Positions 1 to 8,307 are shown, counted from the first letter of the stretch. The stretch: DNA of 15,732 nt from DRTC01 sp964521025 (GCA_964521025.1 CAZFPK010000070.1:1-15732), one strand, 5' to 3'. Notes: generated from the letters alone by a model not told the origin. A program made the numbers and translations.

Positions 1-1460
1 TGAACTATACAAATGCCGATGGCGGAACGATTTATACAATTTCTGAAGATGGGAAATTCCTCGATTTTAAAATTATCTGCACTCTCTCAAAGAATTTGAA
101 GCTGGGAATAGCAGATATGAAAAAATGGCCGAGTATTCCTTTGTTTGATGAAAACGGTAAAAAAATAATGAAACATTTCGCATCTTATGTAGCCAACACC
201 GGTAAATCCGATAGCATCGATGATGTTTACAATCAAAATATTTATGATAATAGCGGAACAAAAATATTTGATAAAGCAAATGATTATCACTCGAAATCCT
301 TTGTCGCAATACCTTTGAAAAATCACGAGAATGATGTCCTGGGAGTGATCCAACTAATAAACGCAACGGATAAGAACGGGAAAATCATATCTTTTACCGA
401 ACAACACATCACAATGTTGACTTCGTTAGCCTCACAAGCCGCGATCGCTTTGACAAATAAAAAATTGATCGAAGGTCTGGAAAAACTTTTAAATCAATTT
501 ATAAGAAGCATCGCAAAAGCAATCGACCATAAATCTCCATACACAGGAGGACACATTTCCAGGGTTGCATCATTAACAGAGCAATTAGCAAAAGAAATAA
601 ATGAAGATAAAAAAACATTCAAAGATATAAATTTCTCCGAAGATGAATTCCAGGAAATAAGCATTGCCAGCTGGATGCACGATATTGGCAAGATCACAAC
701 ACCAATCTATATTATGGATAAAGCAACAAAATTGGAAACTATGCTCGATCGTATTTCGCTCGTTGAAACCCGTTTCGAAATGATAAAATTAGCTGTCAAA
801 CATGATATTTTAACAAGTGATAAAAAACAAAAAGCCGAACTAGAAAAACTTATAATCCAGTTGGATGAAGATTGGGAATTCCTCCAGAAAGCCAATCTCG
901 GTGGTGAATTTATGAAGGACGGAGATGTCAAAAGGATTGATAGAATTTTTGAATTCTGTTATGAGTTCGACGGAAAAAAACATACATTACTTACCGAAGA
1001 TGAAAAGACAAATCTAACGATCAGAAGAGGAACATTACTCTCCGAAGAGATCAATAAAATGCGGGAACATGCTGTTGTTACTCATGAAATGCTGAATCAA
1101 TTGACTTTCCCGAAAAAATATAAAAATGTTCCTCTTTATGCCTCTGCACATCATGAAAAACTGAATGGAAAGGGATATCCTTTCCATTTAACTGCTGAAA
1201 AACTCCCTCTTCAATCACGGATAATTGCAGTTGCAGACCTTTTTGAAGCGTTAACTGCTGCAGACAGACCATACAAAAAAGGTAAATCTTTATCTGAAAC
1301 CTTTAAAATTCTAGGCTTTATGGCAAAAGATAATGAAATCGATAAAAAAATATTAAATATCCTCATTGATTCAGGAGTTTATCGAGACTATGCAAAAAAA
1401 TTCCTCAAACCGGAGCAGATAGATAATATTGACCTTGAGAAAATAAAAGCAATGTATTAG
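1..1460 (+). CDS. GAF + HD-GYP domain phosphodiesterase (5' partial)
   Basis: The 5' end lies outside the window: the frame is open from base 3, with GAF-like sequence (NADGGTIYTISEDGK) before the first possible start, TTG at 96, so that TTG is not the true start. Residues below count from it. A GAF domain runs to about residue 125 (VLGVIQLINATDKNG). An HD-GYP domain follows: HISR at 153, the HD pair H195/D196 in WMHDIGK, H325, H352/H353 in HHEKLNGKGYP, and D381 in the ALTAADRPYK segment. All metal-ligand motifs look intact, so hydrolysis of cyclic di-GMP is likely; this is family knowledge, not shown here. About 100 charged helical residues (roughly 205-315) separate the HD pair from the next histidine, far more than in compact HD-GYP domains. 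I see no membrane segment in the visible part, so it is probably cytoplasmic. The GAF domain is the likely sensor. Confidence 0.9.
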   Translation, partial: NYTNADGGTIYTISEDGKFLDFKIICTLSKNLKLGIADMKKWPSIPLFDENGKKIMKHFASYVANTGKSDSIDDVYNQNIYDNSGTKIFDKANDYHSKSFVAIPLKNHENDVLGVIQLINATDKNGKIISFTEQHITMLTSLASQAAIALTNKKLIEGLEKLLNQFIRSIAKAIDHKSPYTGGHISRVASLTEQLAKEINEDKKTFKDINFSEDEFQEISIASWMHDIGKITTPIYIMDKATKLETMLDRISLVETRFEMIKLAVKHDILTSDKKQKAELEKLIIQLDEDWEFLQKANLGGEFMKDGDVKRIDRIFEFCYEFDGKKHTLLTEDEKTNLTIRRGTLLSEEINKMREHAVVTHEMLNQLTFPKKYKNVPLYASAHHEKLNGKGYPFHLTAEKLPLQSRIIAVADLFEALTAADRPYKKGKSLSETFKILGFMAKDNEIDKKILNILIDSGVYRDYAKKFLKPEQIDNIDLEKIKAMY

Positions 1461-1462
1461 AG

Positions 1463-1715
1463 AGGAGAAAGGATAAAGGAGTTAGGAGTTAGGAGTTAGG
1501 AGTTAGGAGTTAGGAGTTAGGAGTTAGGAGTNNNNNNNNNNNNNNNNNNNNNNNNNNNNNNNNNNNNNNNNNNNNNNNNNNNNNNNNNNNNNNNNNNNNN
1601 NNNNNNNNNNNNNNNNNNNNNNNNNNNNNNNAGGAGTTAGGAGTTAGGAGTTAGGAGTTAGGAGTTAGGAGTTAGGAGTTAGGAGTGAGGAGTGAGGAGT
1701 GAGGAGTGAGGAAAA
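1463..1715. repeat. Heptamer tandem repeat, AGGAGTT units
   Basis: It starts two bases after the HD-GYP stop codon. Two variant units (AGGAGAA, AGGATAA) lead into about eight AGGAGTT units (1477-1531). After the N run come seven more AGGAGTT units (1632-1680), four AGGAGTG units (1681-1708) and a decayed AGGAAAA. The centre is homogeneous and both edges are degenerate, as expected from replication slippage. Unlike a CRISPR there are no spacers. The form recalls the heptameric STRR repeats of cyanobacteria, by analogy only. True copy number is unknown because of the gap. The 333 bases between the flanking genes hold only this array and about 78 bases of AT-rich leader (1716-1793) in which I see no clear promoter. 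Confidence 0.95.
1532..1631. other. Assembly gap of exactly 100 N
   Basis: A run of 100 N lies inside the heptamer array. The repeat phase on the two sides differs by one base from what a 100-base insert would allow: units begin at 1477 and at 1632, which are 155 bases apart, and 155 is not a multiple of 7. The length is therefore a placeholder, and the assembler broke on the repeat. Confidence 0.97.
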
Positions 1716-1793
1716 AAAATAAATTATAAATGAGTAAAACATAATATTCATCAATTACCAGACGCTGTCTTATTAGTTACTTTAATATAACAA

Positions 1794-2528
1794 ATGAATT
1801 TATCAAATAATCATTTAAAAGAGCTTGTCAGGCTCAAACAAAGAAAATTCCGAGAATTAGAGAGAAAAGTCATGGTCGAAGGGTTCCGGTTAATTGAACA
1901 ACTCTGTAAAAATGGAATTAAATTAGATGAAATTCTCATTTCCAGTCCGGAAAAATATAAATGGAAGAAACTTAATTATGAGAAAGTTTTTTTTGCTGAA
2001 CAATGGCAGATTGAAAAACTTTCCTCGACAAAAACACCACAAGAAATTACCGGATTGGTTAGTACTGTTCCTATTCCTTTAAAAGAAAAACGATTTTTAC
2101 TTTATCTCGATAGGATCAGAGAACCCGGTAATCTGGGAACAATCATCAGAACAGCAACCGGAGCCGGAATTTCAGGGATTGTTCTCTCTCCCGGATGTTG
2201 TGAAATCTACAATCCAAAAGTCATTCGCGCATCGATGGGAACTGTTTTTTCCTTTCCAATTGAAATTCATGATCAGCCGTGGTTAAAAAAACAAAACAGC
2301 AAAATAATTGCAGCATCATTAGAAAATGCGGATAACCTCTTTAAAATGGAAAAATTCAAAAATAATGTTATTTTAGTACTTGGTTCGGAAGCCGATGGGA
2401 TTTCAAAAAAAATCATGCAAATTGCGGAGCATAAAATTAAAATCCCGATTTCCAAGAATATCGAATCTTTGAATGTATCTGTTACCGCAGGTATTTGTAT
2501 TTATTTTCTGAAAAATCTCCAATCCTGA
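1794..2528 (+). CDS. SpoU/TrmH-family RNA 2'-O-methyltransferase
   Basis: This 244-residue protein has the SPOUT (trefoil-knot) architecture and would move a methyl group from S-adenosylmethionine to a ribose 2'-OH of rRNA or tRNA. An N-terminal substrate-binding region (about 1-95, with KVMVEGFRLIEQL typical of the RNA-binding domain) precedes the catalytic domain. Motif 1 is REPGNLGTIIRTATGAG, motif 2 is VLGSEADGIS and motif 3 is IPISKNIESLNVSVTAGI. The asparagine and arginine of motif 1 and the NVSVTAG knot segment are present. Length fits the RlmB/TsnR-like group, but I cannot assign the target nucleotide. The ATG at 1794 has no clear Shine-Dalgarno sequence. The stop codon directly abuts the start of the dihydrouridine synthase gene, so the two are probably co-transcribed and translationally coupled. 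Confidence 0.92.
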   Translation: MNLSNNHLKELVRLKQRKFRELERKVMVEGFRLIEQLCKNGIKLDEILISSPEKYKWKKLNYEKVFFAEQWQIEKLSSTKTPQEITGLVSTVPIPLKEKRFLLYLDRIREPGNLGTIIRTATGAGISGIVLSPGCCEIYNPKVIRASMGTVFSFPIEIHDQPWLKKQNSKIIAASLENADNLFKMEKFKNNVILVLGSEADGISKKIMQIAEHKIKIPISKNIESLNVSVTAGICIYFLKNLQS

Positions 2529-3509
2529 ATGAAAAATCCATTTCCTCATTTAACAAACAAAAAAATCTGGTTGGCACCTCTTGCCGGTTTGACCGACAAC
2601 TCCTTCCGCACGATCTGTAAAAAAATGGGAGCGGATGTTGTGGTCAGCGAAATGATCAGTGCTGACGGGCTTTTTTTTAATAAAAGAAGAAGCATAAAAT
2701 ACGTTGAGTTTTCTGATTTTCAGAGACCTTTCGGGATTCAACTCTTTGGTTCGGAACCTGAAATCATGGTCAAAGCTGCGGAAATTGTTCTTGAAAAAAA
2801 GCCTGATTTTATCGATCTAAATATGGGTTGTCCGGTCAGGAAAGTTGTCAAAAGAGGGGCAGGCTCTGCTTTGATGAGAAATCCTGAAACTGCAGTCGAA
2901 ATTGTCCGGGGAATGAAGAAAATTCTAACAAATATTCCTTTATCCGTAAAAATCCGTTCCGGCTGGGATGTTCAAAATATTAATGCTATCGATTTCGCAA
3001 AAAAACTTGAACAGGCAGGAATCGATTTGATCTGTTTACATCCCAGGACAAAAACACAAATGTTTTCCGGGAAAAGCGACTGGAATTTGATCAAAGAATT
3101 AAAAGAGAATCTTGCTATTCCGGTAATCGGAAATGGTGATATAAAAACGGTTCATGATGCCCAAAAAATGTTCAAATTTACTAAATGCGATTCTATCATG
3201 ATCGGCAGAGGAGCAATTGGAAAACCATGGCTTTTCAAAGAAATAAAAGATTTTTTATTGACTGGAAAAACTTCAATAATAAATTTTGCCTGGAAATTGG
3301 AAGTAATAAAAGAACATCTTTCATTATCGATTTTAGATAATGGAAAAACAAAGGCAATCAGAGAAATGAGGAAACATTTATTGCAATATACAAAAGGTTA
3401 CAAAAATAGTGCCGAAGTTAGAAAACTAATTAATTATTGTACCGATGAAATAGAAATAATCTCACATTTGGAACAATTGTTTTTAAAACAAGGCGAACAC
3501 TTAAAATGA
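2529..3509 (+). CDS. tRNA-dihydrouridine synthase (Dus family)
   Basis: This 326-residue, FMN-dependent enzyme reduces specific uridines in the tRNA D-loop to dihydrouridine. The TIM-barrel domain starts with WLAPLAGLTDNSFR. The catalytic cysteine is C101 in DLNMGCPVRKVVKRGAG. FMN and phosphate-binding elements follow (SVKIRSGW, LHPRTKTQMFSGKSDW, IPVIGNGDI, IMIGRGAIGKPWLF). A C-terminal helical RNA-binding domain covers about 245-320. Overall it looks DusB-like, but I leave the paralogue unassigned. The ATG follows the methyltransferase stop without a gap. Its TGA overlaps the ATG of the TPR gene by four bases (ATGA), a standard mark of translational coupling. With its upstream neighbour it forms an RNA-modification pair. 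Confidence 0.95.
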   Translation: MKNPFPHLTNKKIWLAPLAGLTDNSFRTICKKMGADVVVSEMISADGLFFNKRRSIKYVEFSDFQRPFGIQLFGSEPEIMVKAAEIVLEKKPDFIDLNMGCPVRKVVKRGAGSALMRNPETAVEIVRGMKKILTNIPLSVKIRSGWDVQNINAIDFAKKLEQAGIDLICLHPRTKTQMFSGKSDWNLIKELKENLAIPVIGNGDIKTVHDAQKMFKFTKCDSIMIGRGAIGKPWLFKEIKDFLLTGKTSIINFAWKLEVIKEHLSLSILDNGKTKAIREMRKHLLQYTKGYKNSAEVRKLINYCTDEIEIISHLEQLFLKQGEHLK

Positions 3510-4384
3510 AAAGAATAAATAATATCATCTGGCAAGCTAAACTGGAAAAGAGAAGAAACTGGTTAAAAGCAACAAAACTTCTTCAGGACGGAATCCGGGA
3601 ATTTCCATCAGAGGTTTCTCTATATCAGGAACTGGCTGAAATCTATTATGCAAAACGCTTGACCAGGAAAGCCATCTCCATCTACCAGAAAGCTCTCTCC
3701 TTCAAACAAAACGAGGACTTTATACGCACAAGAATCGGAAACTGTTTTTTATCCTTAAACGAATATAGAATTGCCCTGGATTATTATAAAAAAACTGAAA
3801 TAGAAACACCGGAACTTCTTTATAATATTGCGTTTGCATATTCAAAAATCAACCGTATCGATGATAGTATAGAAATTTTAAAAAAAGTGATAACCTTAAA
3901 ATTAACATCGGAAATACCTTTTGTTTTTTTAGCCGAATTATTTTTTATGAAAAAGCAGTTTGAGACAGCTATCGGATATTTGAATAAAGCAGAAAGTATT
4001 TTTGGAAAACAAGGTACTTTTTACTACTTAAAAGGGCTGGCATACTCAAATCAGAAAAACTGGTTAAAAGCCTATGTTGAATTCCAAAAAGCAGAAAAAC
4101 TAAAAGCTAATTCATCACATTTTTATAGATTGTACGGTATTGCCAGCGAAAAGATAGGTAGAACATCCCAAGCTATCGATAACCTCCTCAACAGTATCAG
4201 AATATCACCGACAGATCCGGCAAATTATATTGAATTGATCAAGATTTACCTTGCTCATGATCGAATACTGGAAGCATATCGAGTCGTTCAAAGTTCGCAA
4301 AGAAATGTTCCTCTTTCATTTTCTCTATCCCTTCTTCATCAGCAGATATTGAACAGATTGGATCAGAGAAGTGAGAGATATTAA
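3506..4384 (+). CDS. Tetratricopeptide-repeat protein
   Basis: The 292 residues consist almost wholly of helical TPR-like repeats: roughly 5-35, 37-70, 71-100, 103-135, 137-170, 173-205 and 206-240. They carry the usual small and aromatic residues (ELAEIYYAKRLTRKAISIYQKAL; YYLKGLAYSNQKNWLKAYVEFQKAEKL; IGRTSQAIDNLLNSIRISPTDP). No signal peptide, membrane segment or enzyme domain is visible, so it is probably a cytoplasmic scaffold. It overlaps the upstream gene by four bases and ends 11 bases before a response-regulator gene, so it likely belongs to the same operon. TPR proteins bind other proteins, and I cannot name the partner. The basic C-terminal end (NRLDQRSERY) has no recognisable motif. 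Confidence 0.85.
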   Translation: MKRINNIIWQAKLEKRRNWLKATKLLQDGIREFPSEVSLYQELAEIYYAKRLTRKAISIYQKALSFKQNEDFIRTRIGNCFLSLNEYRIALDYYKKTEIETPELLYNIAFAYSKINRIDDSIEILKKVITLKLTSEIPFVFLAELFFMKKQFETAIGYLNKAESIFGKQGTFYYLKGLAYSNQKNWLKAYVEFQKAEKLKANSSHFYRLYGIASEKIGRTSQAIDNLLNSIRISPTDPANYIELIKIYLAHDRILEAYRVVQSSQRNVPLSFSLSLLHQQILNRLDQRSERY

Positions 4385-4395
4385 TCTGTGGAAAA

Positions 4396-4884
4396 ATGAA
4401 AAAAAGAATTTTGATTGTCGAAGATGAGAAGATAATTGCTGAAGATATCAAGCAATGTCTCATTAATTTCGGTTATGAAGTTGTTGGTCTGGCAATCAGA
4501 AGTGATGAAGCAATTCGGAAGGCTAAAGATTTAAAACCGGATCTGGTTTTGGTTGATATCTTTCTTGAAGAAAAGCATTCAGGGTTGGTGGCAGCAAAAG
4601 AAATCTATCATAAACAGCACATTCCGGTAATCTTTTTAACAGCATATTCGGATGATGAGGTTCTCGAAAAAGCCACAGAATCAATACCTTACGGATATTT
4701 AATAAAACCTATAGATGAGAAAAAACTTTTTGCTACCTTGAGAATGACTTTTTATAAAATCGAAAATGAAGAAAAAGTTTTCCAAGATATCTCTGCCCGA
4801 AAACAGATAAAGGAAAAACATAGGAAGCGAAAAAAAATCAATGAAATATTCAAAGCAATAAAAGATAAAATCAGTTTCAAATAA
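4396..4884 (+). CDS. Single-domain response regulator, copy 1
   Basis: A CheY-like receiver domain fills residues 1-120. The acidic pocket is E9/D10/E11 (VEDE), the phospho-acceptor is D54 (VLVDI), the switch threonine is T82 (FLTAY) and the conserved lysine is K104 (IKPID). Instead of an output domain there is a 40-residue basic tail. It contains DISARKQIKEK (131-141), which matches the end of a PAS/PAC module in sensor kinases, as if the protein came from a longer REC-PAS protein by deletion. It ends in an amphipathic basic segment (about 150-162). No kinase lies in the window, so its partner is unknown. It is 75 of 120 residues identical, without gaps, to the next gene (my count). It would act by phosphorylation-dependent protein contacts rather than DNA binding. 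Confidence 0.92.
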   Translation: MKKRILIVEDEKIIAEDIKQCLINFGYEVVGLAIRSDEAIRKAKDLKPDLVLVDIFLEEKHSGLVAAKEIYHKQHIPVIFLTAYSDDEVLEKATESIPYGYLIKPIDEKKLFATLRMTFYKIENEEKVFQDISARKQIKEKHRKRKKINEIFKAIKDKISFK

Positions 4885-4916
4885 AGCACTTTTTGATAAA
4901 AAAATCTTGTATCCTG

Positions 4917-4928
4917 ATCTGATCAGAT
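4917..4928. promoter_or_regulatory. 12-bp perfect palindrome between the two response regulators
   Basis: ATCTGATCAGAT is perfectly self-complementary and lies 44 bases before the second response-regulator start, in an 87-base gap that is wide for this operon. It could be an operator. Such short palindromes also arise by chance in AT-rich DNA, and I see no convincing -35/-10 pair beside it. Confidence 0.2.
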
Positions 4929-4971
4929 TGAAATCCCGATAAAATTTTTGGATTCAAAGCTGAGTAATTAA

Positions 4972-5454
4972 ATGAAAAAAAGAATGTTAATAGTTGAAGA
5001 TGAAATAATAATCGCAGAAGATATTAAACAGTATTTAATAAAGTTTGGATATGATGTTGTCGGTATAGTTGATTCCGGTGAAGAAGCAATTGAATCAGCC
5101 AAAGAATTGATGCCCGATATGTTACTTGTAGATATCAGGTTGCATAGTGATTTTTCCGGAGTAGATGCTGCCAAAGTAATCCATACCAAATTAAAACTTC
5201 CAATCGTTTTCCTGACAGCATATGCTGACGATGAAATCCTTGAAAAAGCAGCCGAATCATTTCCTTACGGTTATCTTTTAAAACCAATCAGAGAACGAGA
5301 ACTTTATGTTACACTTAAAATGGCTTTCAATAAAATCAAGAATGAAAATGAAATCTTAAATGGACTAAAAACCAGTCCTCCAAAAATCATTGTTCATGAA
5401 AAAGAAAAAAAAGAAAGTATTTTCAAAAAAATTTTTAATAAATTATCATCCTGA
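4972..5454 (+). CDS. Single-domain response regulator, copy 2
   Basis: This is a 160-residue CheY-like receiver with E9/D10/E11, phospho-acceptor D54 (LLVDI), T82 (FLTAY) and K104 (LKPIR). It pairs without gaps with the preceding gene over 120 residues (about 62 percent identity by eye), so the two are tandem duplicates. The tail differs: the PAC-like motif is absent, replaced by a charged linker (about 128-148). It keeps the same kind of ending, a basic amphipathic stretch (ESIFKKIFNKLSS against NEIFKAIKDKISFK in copy 1). Retention of that ending in both copies suggests that it matters, perhaps for contact with a partner or membrane; this is inference. No output domain is present. The start at 4972 is supported by co-linearity with copy 1. 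Confidence 0.92.
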   Translation: MKKRMLIVEDEIIIAEDIKQYLIKFGYDVVGIVDSGEEAIESAKELMPDMLLVDIRLHSDFSGVDAAKVIHTKLKLPIVFLTAYADDEILEKAAESFPYGYLLKPIRERELYVTLKMAFNKIKNENEILNGLKTSPPKIIVHEKEKKESIFKKIFNKLSS

Positions 5455-5506
5455 TATTATCCAACATTTACACAAAAAACTTATTAAATAAATTAAACCG
5501 GTTATA

Positions 5507-8230
5507 ATGAATAAAAATATTTTCAATTTGATGCGATCCTGTTCTTACATTATAAAAAACAAGATTCTTTGTTTTACATTCTTTCATAAGTCGATATTTA
5601 TCTTATTAATGCTTTTTTCCTTAATCAATATTTACACTGAAACAATAGCAACTGTAAATTCCTATGAAATAACTTTGGAACAATTGCAGGAAAAAATGCA
5701 GGATTACGAAGGTGATTTCGATCTAACATTCTTTCAAATTCGGGAACTTGCTTTGGAAGATTTGATCAATGAACAGATAATTGTCATTTATGCTGAAGAA
5801 AACGGGATCACAGTCGATGAGAACGAAGTCGAATCATATTTTATCAATCTACTGGGAAATGATCCCAAACTGCTGACAGATGGCGAATTTGATCCACAAA
5901 AATTTGAAAACCTGAAAAAAACAAACCAGGTCAGGAAAATCCTTGCTGAAATGAGAAGGGATATCTTGATCAGCAAAACCGGATCATTGATCCAAAATAA
6001 TTTCGCTATTTCCGATGAAAACCTTTTACAGCAATTCATCCTGGAAAATGCAGAAGTCGATATCAGTTATGCTCTGATAAATGTCGATGCAGCTAATGTT
6101 CCGGTAACATTTTCACCAACTAACGCATTTCACTTTTATCAAAAAAACAAAAGGAATTTTCTCTCTGATAAGGAAATAAAATTAAGATTTTTTATAGTTC
6201 CTAAAAAAGAATTTAAAGATTATGTGGAATCTACGATCGATGATCTGATCGCACCTTTTATCTCGGATGACAGCACATTTTCCGAATATGACCTCGATAG
6301 TTTGAAATCCGTTTTCATGGAAAAAGAGATAAACAGGTTATGCTTGAATAAAGCGAAAGCAATGAAAGGACTTGTTGATTTAAACCGTATGATACCTTAT
6401 CCAATGCTGGAGACCGGCTTTATGAAAGAAAATGATATTTTAGGAAAAATTCCTGTTTCAGTCATAAAAAATGCATTTAAGATATGGGAAAACCATTTTT
6501 CCGAACCTGTCGAGCTCGAGATCGGATTCCTGGTTTATGAAGTTAAGGAAATTAAGAAACCGGTAAAAACAAATTTGAAAAATGTGTATGAAAAAGTCTG
6601 GAAAGCGTATATAAACAAGGAAAAAAATAAGACTGATATTTCAGGATTGAAACAATATTTCCGGAATAATATCGATCAATTTATCGTTCCTGCTGCTTAT
6701 ACCAGAAAAATTTTCATACCTTTTGAAGATTCGATACTCTTTACCAAAATCAAGAATAATTTTAAGAGAAAGGATGAATTAGAGAAAATTTTAGATGAAA
6801 ATGATCTGAAATCAAATAGTAATGTCATTTACTTAGAGAAATATTCAAACTCATTTCCGATCGATGAAGAGATCGCTACAGACTTTCAAAATGAAAAAGA
6901 TTTCGGGACCATTAAAGAGGATGATCATCTTGTTTTCTATCATGTTGAATCCTATTTCCCAGAGTTTATTCCTGATTATGATGATATTAAATCCCAGGTA
7001 AGGAACCAGATCATCGTTCCTGAAGCAGATACGACAGATTTCAGGGGATATTATCAGTCTCACCTTCAGAATTTTATGAGTCCGGATAGTTTACGGATCG
7101 GAGGAGTATTTATCCCGTTTGAACCCGATTCTATCGAGATTTTTTCAGACTCGATCTTCCAATATTATCAAAATAACAGGGATTTTTTTTATCGAGACCA
7201 ATCCGTTCGCTTTCAGTATATTTTTCATAATAACCGGAAACAGATCGAGAAGATTTACGATCAACTTCTTGCAGGTTATGATTTCGAGATCCTGCAGTAC
7301 TGCTTTTCCGAAGATTCAATTTATGCTCAAAATGAAATCGTCAGTGTGAAATCACTTCCTCCGGAAATCCAAAATGCTTTTTTGGAAACTCCTGTACACG
7401 ATTTTACAGAACCTGTTTATATCGATAATGGTTGGCTGATTTTACACAAATTAGAAGAATATCCGGCTGGTATTCCCGGTTTTATCGAGTTGGAAAAGTC
7501 GATTTCGGGAAAGCTCAAACTCGAAGAAGCAAAAAAAATTGCACAACTCAAAGCAGAATCGATATTTGATTCGACGACCTATTTCAGCAATTGCTATCGA
7601 TTCGCAGAAGAAAAATATATTTTTAAATCGGATTTCCGGGAAGCAGATTCCGAATTTAATAAGATCGGTTCGATCGAGAAATACAAAGGAGAACTCCTCC
7701 GGCTTTGGAATAACGAAAAATACAGCGGATTGATCACCACCGATAAAGGATGTGCTGTAATTTTCCTCCTGCAAAAAAAGATTGCTGAACAATTGCCGTT
7801 CAAGGATGCTTTACCAAAAATCAAAAAGATCTTCAATGCGAAAAAACGATTTGATACAGCCCATAAATTCTCTTTACATTTGAGAAATAAAATTATAACC
7901 GGAGTAAATGCGGATTCCCTGCTTTTCTTTTTTGGAGGATGGAAAAAAGAAAAACACCTGACTTTTGAAAGTGAAATTCCCCTTATCAAGATCAGCGATC
8001 GTATATTAGAGGATATTTCCAAAAGAAAGGAAGGATATTTCAGTCCGATCATCAAGACTTCCGATAATCATTTAATGTTTTATCATATCGACAGAATGCA
8101 GAAAATTTCAAGAGAAGCATTTGAATCGCAGAAAGATAAATTTAAGAAACACATTATTGAGAAAGAATTTTCGAATTGGCTGGAAGAATTCAAGGCAAAA
8201 ATTGAAATTAAAACAAAATTTGATGAATAA
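5507..8230 (+). CDS. Exported SurA/PpiD-like peptidyl-prolyl isomerase (907 aa)
   Basis: An N-terminal hydrophobic segment (about 29-43, KSIFILLMLFSLIN) looks like an uncleaved anchor or signal peptide. After it comes TIATVNSYEITLEQLQ, the standard opening of SurA/PpiD-type folding factors (usually VATVNG.xIT), then a SurA_N-like helical domain to about 190. Several parvulin-like segments follow. The best is at about 565-655: VRFQYIFHNN, a helix ending in LLAGYDFEILQYCFSEDS, LPPEIQNAF and EPVYIDNGWLILHKLEEYP. Weaker copies begin near 170, 390 and 525. It probably acts in the periplasm on outer-membrane protein folding, and several units look too degenerate to be catalytic. The region ahead of the hydrophobic core is unusually long (about 28 residues), so M9 (base 5531) is a possible alternative start. 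No Shine-Dalgarno sequence is visible. It lies 52 bases after a response-regulator gene. Confidence 0.8.
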   Translation: MNKNIFNLMRSCSYIIKNKILCFTFFHKSIFILLMLFSLINIYTETIATVNSYEITLEQLQEKMQDYEGDFDLTFFQIRELALEDLINEQIIVIYAEENGITVDENEVESYFINLLGNDPKLLTDGEFDPQKFENLKKTNQVRKILAEMRRDILISKTGSLIQNNFAISDENLLQQFILENAEVDISYALINVDAANVPVTFSPTNAFHFYQKNKRNFLSDKEIKLRFFIVPKKEFKDYVESTIDDLIAPFISDDSTFSEYDLDSLKSVFMEKEINRLCLNKAKAMKGLVDLNRMIPYPMLETGFMKENDILGKIPVSVIKNAFKIWENHFSEPVELEIGFLVYEVKEIKKPVKTNLKNVYEKVWKAYINKEKNKTDISGLKQYFRNNIDQFIVPAAYTRKIFIPFEDSILFTKIKNNFKRKDELEKILDENDLKSNSNVIYLEKYSNSFPIDEEIATDFQNEKDFGTIKEDDHLVFYHVESYFPEFIPDYDDIKSQVRNQIIVPEADTTDFRGYYQSHLQNFMSPDSLRIGGVFIPFEPDSIEIFSDSIFQYYQNNRDFFYRDQSVRFQYIFHNNRKQIEKIYDQLLAGYDFEILQYCFSEDSIYAQNEIVSVKSLPPEIQNAFLETPVHDFTEPVYIDNGWLILHKLEEYPAGIPGFIELEKSISGKLKLEEAKKIAQLKAESIFDSTTYFSNCYRFAEEKYIFKSDFREADSEFNKIGSIEKYKGELLRLWNNEKYSGLITTDKGCAVIFLLQKKIAEQLPFKDALPKIKKIFNAKKRFDTAHKFSLHLRNKIITGVNADSLLFFFGGWKKEKHLTFESEIPLIKISDRILEDISKRKEGYFSPIIKTSDNHLMFYHIDRMQKISREAFESQKDKFKKHIIEKEFSNWLEEFKAKIEIKTKFDE

Positions 8231-8264
8231 TGAAGTTAGTTTTTGTCCGGACCTTTATTTTTTC

Positions 8265-8293
8265 TTGACACCAAATCAGCGGAAAAAGTTTTT
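8265..8293 (+). promoter_or_regulatory. Candidate promoter of tRNA-Phe
   Basis: A perfect TTGACA (8265-8270) sits 37 bases before the tRNA. At 17 bases spacing the -10 position reads GTTTTT, not TATAAT, so only the -35 half is convincing. Confidence 0.4.
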
Positions 8294-8307
8294 TGCCTCT
8301 TGATTGT

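Noticed and set aside
73..366. A 97-codon minus-strand frame at the start of the window
   Set aside because: It is antisense to the GAF domain coding sequence, which is well supported on the + strand.
1463..1715. CRISPR array
   Set aside because: The units are 7 bases, head to tail, with no spacers and no cas genes nearby.
7594..8055. A 153-codon minus-strand reading frame inside the SurA/PpiD-like gene
   Set aside because: It lies antisense to a clearly coding region and has low-complexity composition with no recognisable domain.
8245..8252. GTCCGGAC palindrome as a terminator stem
   Set aside because: It has no loop, so a stable RNA hairpin cannot form, although a T-rich stretch follows.
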